DNA of 64,000 nucleotides from Burhinus oedicnemus (lineage: Eukaryota > Chordata > Aves > Charadriiformes > Burhinidae): the NCBI GenBank assembly GCA_008921705.1, contig VFFE01007601.1:1291974-1355973 (forward strand), read 5' to 3'. The number at the start of each line of letters is the position of its first letter. The stretch's first letter is position 1. The position numbers and the translations under genes were made by a program. Shown here piece by piece: positions 47,510-59,700 of this stretch. Below the pieces are notes generated by a model. It saw only the letters and a list, made by a program, of their open reading frames with translations, searched no databases and was not told where the DNA came from.

Positions 47510-50500
47510 AAGTGAGTAAAACTTAGATTTTCTACTGTGTCCTTATGTAATTGTAAATGTCTCCTGCTGTTTTTCTGGGGTTTGTCCTTACAGCAGAAAA
47601 AATGGTGCCGATGACTACTGTTTTTGACTGAACTGGCAAAAATGTGTAGGAACTAAATTATTTTGGGAACTCAGCTCCTCTACTATGCTGGGGAGACATT
47701 AGCTAAAATGGATCAAAAGTCATTAGATGATATGCAGAGTAATGGGTGAGCCTTGTTTTCATAAGGAGCCAGGCTAAAAACTTAATTTTCACAATTGGCG
47801 TGAACTGGTGTCTTTCTGTGTGATCACAAGAAAGGGAAAGGACTAAGTGAGCTGGCTGTATCTATCACTTTGTAAAGTGATACGAAGAAAATTGCAGAAT
47901 TCATACAGTTCCTGTACAGCAGTGACAATTTGTTCTACAGATTGAAAAACCACCGTACGTCTTAATATCCTGAAAGGAGGAACCTGTGAACGAACTGTGT
48001 GTGTGCCCTTCCTGAAGTTCTGGGTAGTAGTGACGTAGTTTACTACTAATTAGCAGCATACTGAAGGCTAACCCAGTGGTGGCACTGTTCTCTGCACTAC
48101 TGTCACTGAAATACTGGGAGATTTCTCAGTCTGACAAACACTGGAGCTCCCTGTGTCCCGGGGGACCAACATTAGCGACCTAGCAGCGATGTGAAGCACT
48201 CGTCTGAAACAGCAGTGAGTTGAGCCAGTGCCATGCGGAATGCTCCCCTCTTCCAGCAGATTCTATTTATTCATTGAAAAGAAAATTAAGGACCAAAAGG
48301 TGCCTTCAATAACTTTTTAGTTGGCCTGTGGTGAATGTTGCACAACCTCATCTTCAGAATGACAATACTGATCACGATAGCCCCATGTCCCTGGGTGCCC
48401 GAGACATGTCACTGCAGGCTATGAAGTCAACAGGAGCTGAACCCAAGGAAGCAAAAGTATTTAATTCATGATTCTTGTGACAAGAAAACAAATATCAGCG
48501 CTTCCCAACCCATTCTCCAAAATGAAACCAGTTGAAACAGTAAGTATACTTCAAAGGATACTCCTTCAGATAGCAAGCACATCACTGCTTAGGTTTAATG
48601 AGTCACAGACCAGGAGTTCGTCTGCTCAAAAGCGATAGAGCTTTACTGGCATTCAAATAACAAAGCCTTGGGTGGGCTACTGTAGTATTTAGCTGCCCTT
48701 TTTGTCTAAATAATGCATGCAAAAAAACCCACTGAGAAAGTCAAAGCAACCAAAAGTTACACATGCCACTTCAGGCTCCTCTACTGCTGCTTTTCCTTGC
48801 TTCCAGCCACTCTGGAAACAGTGTCAGTTTTCTCTGTCATAACCCTCTGTGTCTCTGGAAACATCCCTTATTCACTGAATTCTCTGTACCTGCTTGTTTT
48901 AGCCACTTTGTGTGTATTGCACCAAATGACTCATACGATCATGAAAGCACAGTGGCAACTTCTGTTTGTCATTTCTGTTGTTCATGACTGAAATTTCTTC
49001 TGCTAATAACAGGCTGGTAGGAATTAAGGAAACCACTGTTTTCTATAGAGAAAGAAAGAGGAAAGAAAACCCAATTAGGATTAAAAAAACCTTTCAACTT
49101 TCAACACGATGCTGGCGTATACTGCCTGTACGCTTAATTGGGAATCCTGATATTCCATCAATGAGAGATCAGATGCAACAGCAGAGCCCACTGTACAGAC
49201 ATATCCTGTGTGTAAATAAATAATAAAAGTAATACTGTACAGACACAGGTCTGGACTAAGTGTTTCCCAAAATCTGGGATCATTCAGACCTGGCTCAGAC
49301 ATTGCCTGTGACAGTCACAAAGCTCAGATCCAGAACTCCCAGCTCTAACCTGTTTAGACTCCAGGTTTCGCCCTGTCACTATTGTAGAAGTGGGTTTTGC
49401 TGCTCTGGTTTCCCTCTTGTGCTTTCTTATTTTTTATGGTGTTTATGAAATGACTCCTGCTCAGAGGAAAAGTGTGACTGGTTTTGTTTACCCTGCTTAT
49501 TATATGAGAACAATTTGCAGGCTGTCATTTCATTATTAAATTTGAAAACAAAGCAAACACCAGATCACTACAAGACTGGATGAAATGAAAATAAGCTCAT
49601 TTCTGCCTTACATGTTTAAGCAAAACTTAGTATGATTGACGGAAGGTAAAGCTTGTATCATCAAATACCAAAACTATTAAATGGCTAATCCTTGTTGTCA
49701 ACAAGATCTGCTTTCAAAGTTAAGTCTACCTTCCAAAAATTGCTAGGAAATTTATGATTCAACAATGAACTCGTAATTGCTTCCTCCTTATGTTGATCTG
49801 TTTTCCTGGAAACACAATTAATTCTCTATGCTGAGCCTTTAAGAATGAAACAAATTGTAGCCCTTGCTCACTTTGGCAATGCAATCACTTTTAATCAGTG
49901 CATAATTAGGGTTTAAACAGTATCAACCTGTCCCTGTTGCAAGAAGGTAACTGCGCTTAAACTTCAATTACTCCTAAATTTAAAAATCAATTGCAAATAA
50001 AATGTTCTGCTGCTGATGCTAAAGAGATTAGAAAGACCAGAATACGTTCACGCGAGAAGCTACTCATGTCAACACAATTGCAACAAGCAGCTGCCATAAT
50101 GTAGGTAATTCTGCTGTAATGCAATAGTAAGGTCTTTATCTAATCAAAGGTTGTGGGCTAAGGCTGTCAAAAAATACAAGGCGCCTCAAAAGGCAGGTTG
50201 CTATTGTTTTCTAGATGGTTTTATCCTGTGCAGGATAAATGAGCTATTTTGCTTTAAGAAACGATTCTTCGTGTGAATGCTTGAAAATCTAATTTTTCCC
50301 CTCACAACATATCTACAGCAAGATGACAGAAAAGTTGCAAAACAGCCGTCCGTTTTGATGACTCTAAGGTTTAAAATAACAAGCTCTTTCTGTACCCGTT
50401 CATCACAATGTTTTCTGGAGGCATCAGGGACAGTGGGCCTCCAGCACGCTAAGCACTGCATAAACACACAGTGAGGCGGTGGTCTTGCAAGGAGGCTTGC

Positions 50501-53365
50501 CAGACAGCGGGAAGGACCTACGGGGAAACCTGGGATTGAACTCAGATTTCTGGGCCTTGGTTTTATATGCTCACCCCAGCTAAATGTGCAGGGGAAAGGG
50601 CTCACGACGGCACCGTACGTGGCTGAAGAATCAAAGGGATCAGTAGGCAGTGGAGAGAAGCGTGCTCCCCCTGGAACCTGCTCTGAGTAGGATTGCAGGA
50701 GCACAGAAATACTCAGCAGTGAATCTGAACTGCAAACCTGGACTGCCATGTGCAAGGAGGCAAGGACCATGAGGGCTTCCTGCCTTGGGCACCGTCATAC
50801 CCAAGGAAAACTTAAAAATTTTCTTTGTATGCTTGGTTGGAAACCGTCAGGAAAAAAAATGAAAATTTCATCATGACCATTTGGGAGACTGTCACTTTTT
50901 AAAGAATTCTTCCAAATCATCTATCTAGGGATGAGACTTTCATGTCACCATGATAGCAAACAGTAACAAATTAACGGCAGCAAAATGCAGCTAAAGTGAA
51001 GTGTGCTGAAGTGTCCTGACTCCAAATGTGTGAGCAGATACCATTCTGCAAGCCTGGCTGTCATGCCCCTGCCTGCTAAACTACATTAATAACTTTACAA
51101 TCTGGCTCCTGTCAAAATGATTGTGGGAAAAAACCAAAAGCACAGAGATGGGTGGCAAGAAAGTGGTCAGGTATGCGATTCTGATAATTCTTTCATGTTT
51201 GGTATTCTGGAAATTAGGCAATGTAGACACTAATCATAGCATACATTAAAATAAAAAGCATGGCAAACCCCACATGGAGATTAACTCCCTCCTCCATCTT
51301 TTAGGATGGAGGAGAAACCTTGTTTTCCATCCGAGGCATGCCTTTGGCCTGTCTTCTTCTCAGAATCCTCTTCATTTTCTTCAGATGCTGAAGGAACAAG
51401 CACATGGCAGCTGCATCAATACCATTCAATAAAGCAATGTTAGTGGACGCCTCCGGTGACGCAAGAAGAAACTTATTTATTGGGTACATCCTAGGATACC
51501 TCAGTGCTGCAATGTTCCCAAAGGAAAGGCAGGGCCTCTCTTCACATCTTTGTTTTCTGGTTCTTTCCTTTTATTCATTGATGAGTATACCAACTGCTGT
51601 TTTCTTCAACTCCCCCTACGTTTTTGAAACAGATCACCATGATACTCTGCCAGAGCTAATAAAGGTTGTAGCGGAAAGAAGCAAGCTGCTGGGGGAAATA
51701 GAACACTTCCAATGGTCCCAGGTATAGGGGGAAATAACTTTATTGTTAGGAAAGATTTTAAGGCTTGGACATATATGCAGGTGGAGGCACTGCTTAGTGT
51801 ACCTTCTGCGCCTTCCATCCTTTCTTGGTTCTCTTGCTGGTGGGATTTCATTGACAACTGCTGGGGCTGCATCCTAGGACGGGCTGCACAAAATGCATCT
51901 GGGAACAGAGGAAACTTCTCAACCTCTTCCTCATCTCTGCACATCCACAGCTGTAACCTAGGCTCTCTCTGACATACACCCCGGTGCCTGCAGTCAGTTT
52001 TTATTCATCCTTCACTGAGGCACATCTCCCACTGAGGCACCATTACCTCTGCACTCAATTCTCTCACCAAATGTCCCAAAACGAAGCACAGCCTGACATC
52101 CTACAGTGTGTGAAAGTGAAATAAAAATGTTGTTTCCTTTGCTCCTGTGTGATGCAAGTGCAAAAATCCTTATCCCTCCCTGTGGTTTGGTCATTCTAAC
52201 CTGGTCAAGTGCCACTCAGTACCACATCATCTTAGACAATGTGTTAGAAGCTGCAGTCCATGTAGGGCAAAAAACTATGTAGAGAAGAGGTGATAAATGG
52301 CCTCAAAATAATTAAGGCCAGGTTTTCCATTTCTCCTTCCCAACTTTTGTGCAATTTCCTACCTCTTAAACCTATCAAGGGCAAGAGACATAAATTTTCC
52401 CTAGAAACCAGGCAGTTAAGTCTATTTCTACACGACACAGCCTCCGGTCTCTGTAAAGTTGTTAACTTCATCCTGGTCCTGTAGAAAAGAGGAATCTTGG
52501 TAAGTGTGCAGGGGCCCATGGTGCCAAACCTAAGGGTTTGCAGAATGTGGTCACTGACACAGCAAGAACAGAATGCACCTGTGTCTGTATCCACCATAAG
52601 GTGAGTGGAAGTGAGCGTGGAATCAACCAGACAAACAACATCTCGAAGCTGGGTTGCAAGAAGCCAGCCTGGCTCAATGCCTGTTGTTACTGAGTCATAA
52701 GATTAGGGCACAACAAGAAAAAGGCAATGTTTTGTATTAGCTGAGATGAAGCTGCAGGTAGGAGAGGAGCAATAGAGTTATTTGATCACCCAGCAGGCTT
52801 GTAATAGCAGAGCCTAATCATTTTTGGATTACACACCTGATCAGTTACCACACAGCTTGCTCCACCTGGGAGCAACGCCTGAATGGATGTGGTTTTCATG
52901 AGGATTCCTGTGCTCAGATATACTCCTTCTTCTCTGCAGTTGAACAACCAGTTTACTCCTTTTGCTATAAAATACTTTTCTGGAAAATACAATCAAATGA
53001 CTTTTGATATTTGCTATGCAATTCAACATGCACACTCATTAAAAATAATAATAATGTGATCACTGGCCTTCCACATGCTATTTAATCAGACAGATCCTAG
53101 CTCTTATTGCTAATGTTCTTCTGCAGGACTGAAAGTCCTTCTTTGTGTTTTTACATTGCTCAGCATGATGGCCTTTGATCAAGCTCAAGCTTAGTACTGC
53201 TGACATGGAGACAATGGCACTGTCAGGAAATAAGAAATGCTCTCTCCCAGAATCTCTGAAATCAGTGCTGCTACAATAGCTGTCTTGGCATCTCGTACTG
53301 CCACCAGCCTCTCTGGTGTCTGTGTGCCTTCCAGGTTAAACCGATACCCAGCTATACCAATAAGA
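47510..53365. other. Unique non-coding DNA with possible regulatory blocks
   Basis: No transposon is seen. The longest open frame, 189 codons on the minus strand at 50201-50770, has no domain, signal or codon pattern I recognise and is treated as chance. The block 49780-50160 is complex, repeat-free and rich in homeodomain-like and TCF-like motifs. A splice-bounded open 57-nt segment lies at 52544-52600 and a perfect 10-bp hairpin at 51289-51314. Confidence 0.55.
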
Positions 53366-53460
53366 ACAGAATAGAATAGAATGGAACAGAATAGGATAGA
53401 ATAATTTTCAGTTGGAAGGGACCCACAACGATCATCTAGTCCAACTGCAACTAAGTCCAA
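53366..53460 (-). mobile_element. CR1: Very short CR1 3' tail with expanded pentanucleotide repeat
   Basis: The block CAGTTGGAAGGGACCCACAA, followed by CGATCATCTAGTCCAACTGC, is the complement of the last bases of a CR1 3' UTR. Next to it, at 53366-53405, lies an imperfect (GAATA)n array (AGAATAGAATAGAATGG-like), which sits where the CR1 tail repeat is expected and looks like its expansion. Only about 55 bases of element body remain, so the insertion was truncated almost completely. No coding sequence is left. Confidence 0.85.
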
Positions 53461-56010
53461 CTAAGACTAAGAATGGCAACATCTCAGTACTTTCAACAGA
53501 GTCAAAAGTGTGGAGAATCCTGATTTTAATTTTTTTCTGCACTTCCCCAAATTGGGACGATAATGTGGGTTTTTTTTAGATGTTGGCAATATTCAGAGTT
53601 CTGTTGTGACCCGTTTTTTTTGGCAGATGTGGATTACCATAAGAAAGCTCTTAATAATGTATTTGTAGCAAGCATGCAGCTTTGCTTTTTCAGAATAATA
53701 CCTTCAGAACAATCATAGATTATCTGAAATACCAAAAATCACAAGTCACAAACATATAGAAATTTACCCCTAATTTTCTGTGACAGTAAGAAAATGGCTT
53801 TGCCATAAGAATATAGGCTGGTTTTTTTATCTTGTAGTATTTTGAGCTTGACCAAAAGAAGCTGAGTTCTGATCTAAAATGGTCAAAGTTTTTATCAAAG
53901 TTCAAGCACTCTACAAAAGCTATAGGTAAAGTAAACATTTTCCAACTATTTTAATTATTTAATATAAAGTAATTTTTCAACCAGAGCCTCCCATAATGGC
54001 TTCTGCTGACTTTTCAGACCAAAGAAATTTCAATACAAAGGGAAGAGGCATCCAGTGAGCAATGAGAACTGCTGCCTCACTCTCTTCCCTCAACCGGAGC
54101 TTGCCATTTTCTTAACTTCCGTCTTCCTACGTAAACATGATGTTTGATACCACATATTCTTCTCAAAATGATCATCCGTGGCACTGTTTGTCTCTCGGAT
54201 ACCAATTCTGCTACACATTAAGAGTTAGTAAAAAACCTTGAGGGTGCACTTTATCTGGGCATTCTAAGAGAATTCTGCTCACAAATGAAGGTAGGAATAA
54301 AAGTGTTGTGATGCAATTTCCATTGAAGCCATTAGATAAACTTTAATTCACTTCACCAGGGTTTGGGTAAGTTTTTGCCCAATTCCTTTGTTTTCTTCCT
54401 GTGGCTCTGACACTCACAATATAAGCCCATCACACTGAGAATGGGACGTTTATTTATTTCACAATGATATTTCCTGATAGTTCAGCTGCTCTTACTGGCT
54501 CCCATGTTCAGAACAGTTTGAATTTCCTGGGATCTCTGGAAAAGTGATATTTCCCCTCTCAGTTTCTCAGGGTAGCTCTGGCTGTTTTCTCATTAGGCTC
54601 ACAGCAAGAAATAAATGGAGCAGGTGACTGGCACTGAGATTTCAATTCTGATGGGATCTCAGCTACACAGTGAGCTATAGCTGTAACGTTAAGTATGTGC
54701 ATTTAGGTGAGAAGTAAAGGCATAAAATAAGCTGAGTATCAAAACCCAACTGACTTCATTGGGAAAAGGCATGATTCAGTTATGGCCCTATATAAAACAA
54801 GAAAGTACATGTTTTAGTGGATTCCTCTTTTATTCATAACATCCTTGAACAGGTTTGACTCATACAGTCCTGTGATGTCCTATCCTCAGTCAACTCCCCA
54901 GCATGCCATCATAATTTGTCATAGCAAGAGCCTACATACTCAAAAGGCCAAATCTGATTCTATTGTAGTCAATATAGATTTTGGTGTTATCTCTAGCTGA
55001 AAGTAGATTGGTAAGTGGAATTGAATGGATGTCATGTTCATGCAGAGATAAGAAACTTCCTTACCACTAAATTTTCTGATCAGATTTGGAGCCGCTTTGT
55101 TTTGTGCACTGTGGAGAGCTGCCTATTCCACTAGTGTTGCAAATACACGCTAAGTGTAAATAGGTTATATCACAAAGATTATGCTTATAATTAAATTGCA
55201 ATTGTTGGCAGTGTTTTTGGTGGCCATTCTGGTTCTGGCACTACTTTAAGGAAATTATAAGGAAGCAAAGAGCCTCACATAACGGTGAGAACAAGAACAC
55301 TGGAACCCTCGATAAAGCTCTCAAGATTTAAGGCCTTTGTTTTAGTCTACAGGGAGAAGTATGACATTGGAGATTATTATTATGTGCCATAAAAAAATTA
55401 AGAAGGCCTTCCTATGCATATTAAGGATAAATGCTTTCTAATATATCAAGAGAGTCTAAACTGAGCATATCTAATACAAACAATCAAAAGATGGGAAAGC
55501 CTAGAAGAACATTCCATCAAAGTTCAGTAAGGTAGCTGTCCTTAAATACTGAAAGACATCTTCATGTTGCTGAAAATTAAGACAATTAAGTGTCATTTGG
55601 GCTATCTGAATCTGAGCTGTCTTAGCAAGTACAACTTGAGGTACTCACTTTTCCACATTATTTACATTTGTATGCATGTTTAAATATTTTCTCTTTTCAT
55701 CTTAGTTCAAAAGATAACACTTGTGGTGACTTTATTATTTATTATTTATGACCTTGATACATATTCATTTCATACTCTGTTCTGTTCAGCTATATTATTC
55801 ATTAATATAGTTCATTTCTTCATTGTGAGATCTTCTGGTCTTTGGAGGTGTTTTATGATTTGCATGAGTTGCACAATGTTATTTTTCTCTACATCTGAAA
55901 ATAAGGAGTTCCTCATCCCACTCTAATTTCATATTTCAATCCTGCCAGTAATGTACCTGAATCCATTGAATCGAGGTGGAATATTGGGAGACAGGAAGAT
56001 CTGATTCTTT
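53461..56010. other. Unique AT-rich non-coding DNA
   Basis: No transposon, gene or notable repeat is seen between the short CR1 tail and the LTR. Confidence 0.6.
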
Positions 56011-56015
56011 CTTTG
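56011..56015 (+). repeat. Target-site duplication, left copy (CTTTG)
   Basis: These five bases directly precede the LTR and are repeated exactly at 56738-56742. Confidence 0.85.
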
Positions 56016-56737
56016 TGTCCTGGTTTAAGGTAAAACAGGACCAATTTTGTTCAGTAACTTTACTTTTTAGCTAGGCATCTTCTAACTGCTGAAATTAACA
56101 GCATGCTGTGCAGAAACTGTTCGCTCTCAGAGTGATGACCCATGTTTATAGTTGATGCCAAGGAATGGGATGCAGAGAGGCTCTTGCTTATCCTTATTGT
56201 TATAACAACCAAGGGCAGCCAACTTTGTTACTTGCCCTGTTGGTGGGTTGGAAGTGGAAAAGCGTAGAGGGGTCACACCTGTGGGGAGGAGCAGACAGGA
56301 CAGGTGACCCAAAACTGACCAACAGGGTATTCCATCCCATCTGCCTCATGCTCAGTGTAAAAGCTGAGGGATCAAAGGGTCAGTCCTCTTTCTTCAATGG
56401 CCGGTGTCCAAGGAGGATTCTGTCTGTTCATTTGCCTTTGATCCTGATCCTGAATCCAGACCCAGAATCCAGTTCCTGTCTGTCACTGAGTCCAGTCTGG
56501 GACTTCCCCAGTGCCTGCTGGTGACGTGATTGTCATCCTGGGAGCTTGATATGGTTTTGTATATATTTCATTATTTTCTTTTTATTTTATTATTCATATT
56601 TCATTAAAGTACTTTAGTTCCTCTAAACTCTTAAGTCTCTCTTTTTCTCTCCCTCCTACCTCACTTTGAAGCCAGGCAGGAGAGAGAGAGCATCTGTCAT
56701 TCTGCTTGATTGGGCCAATCCAGCCCAAACCACGACA
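56016..56737 (+). mobile_element. Solo LTR of an endogenous retrovirus (5-bp TSD, ERVL/class III-like)
   Basis: A 722-bp element starts TGTCCTGGTTT and ends AAACCACGACA. The two ends form an inverted repeat that pairs at 10 of 11 bases and has the retroviral TG...CA boundary. Perfect 5-bp duplications (CTTTG) flank it. A poly(A) signal ATTAAA lies at 56603-56608, in the right third, which supports plus orientation. AT-rich GTATATATTTC near 56560 precedes it, and a CT-rich stretch (TCTCTCTTTTTCTCTCCCTCC) follows. No gag, pol or env sequence lies beside it, so the provirus was most likely lost by LTR-LTR recombination. A 119-codon open frame inside (56165-56524) is not thought to be coding. Five-base duplications fit class III/ERVL best among avian ERVs, but the family is not proven. 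Confidence 0.9.
56603..56608 (+). promoter_or_regulatory. ATTAAA poly(A) signal of the LTR
   Basis: This variant polyadenylation hexamer lies about 130 bases before the LTR end, where the R region is expected. It is followed by GTACTTTAGTTCC and a pyrimidine-rich stretch. Confidence 0.6.
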
Positions 56738-56742
56738 CTTTG
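56738..56742 (+). repeat. Target-site duplication, right copy (CTTTG)
   Basis: It is an exact copy of 56011-56015, directly after the CA end of the LTR. Confidence 0.85.
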
Positions 56743-59700
56743 GTTTTACTATTTTTATGTCGATGAAATTTCCTTGTCTTGAAAAGAGCTGCTCCTTCTT
56801 TACTCTAGTTTAAATGAGAACAGAATCAGGCCTAATTGAGGGCTAATTCTGAATTTGTCACAAGACCATTCTGTTGAAAGACCCTGAAAGTCAACAACAT
56901 ATGTCCGGCATCATAGAGCTGAAGCTCACTCTTCTAGGAAACTCAGCCTTCTAAAGAGCATTTCCTCAGTAGTTTTCCCATTCTTCAATACCATGGATAT
57001 TGGATTTCACAGATATAAATCCTAGAAGAAATTATTCTGAGCATCGAGTTTGAACTATAGCACTACTCTCATATTTGGAGAGAAATCTATAATTCAGGGT
57101 TCAAAACAGAAATCCTAGCTCCGACCTCCGTGTTTCCTATATTTGTGGGTTGTTTATTCAAGATGGCTTTTAAGCCCAACAGGAATTTGGACTCATCATC
57201 TTGTGGTTTTGCTTACGTTTGACATTGACAAAAATTATTCTGAAATGAAGGTCACAACTTAAAAACATTTGTAAACTAAGTCCTTTATTTTCCCTTCCAG
57301 AGGGAAGGCTGAATGGACTTGATACACTGCAAGCTCTCTGTACTTACTGTTCTTTCTATTATTTCTCTCTTCAAAGAATCACCTGAATTCAGAACTTAAT
57401 GGACAAATAGTCTCAGACTAGAACATCATGTAAACCTCCACTGAGACACCGTGCTGAACACTGTGGTTAAGGATGTCCATGCCCAACACACTGGGCACTA
57501 GTAAATAGTCAATTAAGGTTCCCAGTGAAGGCCTGCAAACAAACAATATAATGCAACCATACCTTTTATTACACTGATCAAATGCAATCAGGCTGCTGCA
57601 GTTACAGGAGAAAGAAAAATCTATCCAGTTTGTTGAAATAAGATCTTTGCATGGCATAATAGACATTAATTACAGTGCGTTCATTAAATTAGTCACTTCT
57701 AATTAAGCTGACATACAAGGAGTGGTTTTTATGTTCAGCTTTGTCTAGGCTAGGAAATATACTAAACAAACTGAAGTAATCAGTTCCTTACCAGCACAAA
57801 CTGATGCAGCCTTGCTAAAATTCAATGGGACTTGGCAAACTTACCACTGGGGAGACACTTGCCATTCAAATGCAGATTTCCTTATTTGCAATCTCATGCA
57901 CAATGAATCTTTCACAAAGTTGCCTACAAAAGTGGAATTTACATAAGGTTTTCTTGCTGCTAACACAGGAATCTTAGGTGCTTGAATTACATATATTGGT
58001 AGTACAGGAAGCACAGGCTGAGTTGCATGGAGACAGGCAGGGTTCTTTGGGAATATGACGGGTTCTCCCCAAGGGATTCTGTCTATCAGCTGCTTTTCTC
58101 CTGGATTTCTATCAGAGGAAGTCAACTTTTACCACCTGCTCTTCAGAACTGAAGGGTAAAACCAGGCTCCACAAACTAGTTACTACTAAGGACTACATTA
58201 ATGACCACCTGTACTTGTCTCAGAGAACTGTCTCAAGATTTATGCACTTTTGGTCCTCCTGCAGATCGTACGACAGCACTGTGGAAAGCCAACACGACAC
58301 ATTATTAACCAGCCTCCTGAGTATGTGCTAACACTACATCAAATGGGTTGGTGGCTGCAAGACTCATAGTGCCTGTCTAGGCCAGGAACTAGGTTCCCTG
58401 TGTGGGCAGAGAAGCAGTGAGGTCTTGTGGGGAGTCCCTGCAAATAATACCCTGCACAGAAATAAGGAGTCTCCCAAGTCCCTTGCCTGTAAAACCACCT
58501 TTCTTTGTTCAGGCAATCCGGATTTTCACTGTTGCTGTAAGTATTATTCTCCTTCAATGGAGGCCTTTCTGCCAGCAGCACCCCCAAACCTAGACCTCCC
58601 AACACTTAGGATAAATAAAAGCCAGGAATTGATTTGTCCTCATGCTTACTGTGACCTTGCTGGACAAGACACATTTTCTATGTATTTCCAGTTGTCTTTA
58701 CCTCTTGCCCCATTCCTGTTTGAATACTTAGACTAAAAGGTTTTCTGTGTTTTCTGTACTAGGATTATCTCTCTCTGTCTTGACAGTGAATGGAATTTCA
58801 GAATGCTTCTTTAATATAAATAAATACTGGTGTCATTCTCTATAAAACTTTGGGCTGAATTCTAGATTCTTGGACACAGCCCTGCGCAGTATGAAATGGT
58901 ACAGAAAGAGGTGCTATTCTAATGAAAATAGTTCTTAACAGACATTTTATTTAACTGAAAATGAAAGTATCTTTCAGTTCCTCTATTTCCAATGAATCAG
59001 CTGATCAGTACTGGTAAATAAAATAATCACAAAGTGGCTGGGCTAATATACTTTAGGTATCTTCAAGAGATGAACAGTGCATACTACTAGAGCACCATAA
59101 TAGAGTCATGCATTAGTCACAAAACCAAAAAGGCAGCGACTAGGCCAGGGTTCAACCCTGAACACTGTTTGTGAGAGGAAATACAAAATCATTTGGAAAT
59201 GTAAGAGGATTATGACAGAAATACTCTCAAACCTTGTCCAAAACAGCAGAAAACAATGACACTAGAGTACTGACTGGAGCCTGACAAAAGTGAAATACCC
59301 AGGTAGATATTATAAGATTATAAAGTTTCTATAAGTGTAAGGCTTGCTAGCAATGAACTGATGCTATACAAGTTTAACAAGTGTTATTCTGAGCCTGCTA
59401 TAAGGAATACAGCAGGGAAAACCATAGCTTCAAATGACAAGTTGGCCTGCATACCTGCATAAGGTGAAATATACAGAGATTATCTCACCCTCTATACAGA
59501 CCACAACCCAGATAAGTCTTTGGCTAACTGCATAAGTATGACAAATAAAAGGCTACCATAGGAAACATGGTCACTCTCTCCCTGTAATTTCCATGCTGAG
59601 GTGTGAAAATCCAGGAGAGATTTGCAAGTCCATCCTTCTACATGAACATACCAACTCGGAGGGCAGATAATAGAGCAAAGGCCAGAAAATTTCCTATATG

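Noticed and set aside
50201..50770. 189-codon minus-strand open frame
   Set aside because: It is the second-longest frame in the window but has no domain, repeat or signal I recognise. Its composition is chance-like (rich in S, P, C, L), there is no start context of note, and it has short frames on the other strand.
56165..56524. 119-codon open frame inside the LTR
   Set aside because: It lies wholly within an LTR, which is normally non-coding, and the peptide shows no known accessory-protein feature.
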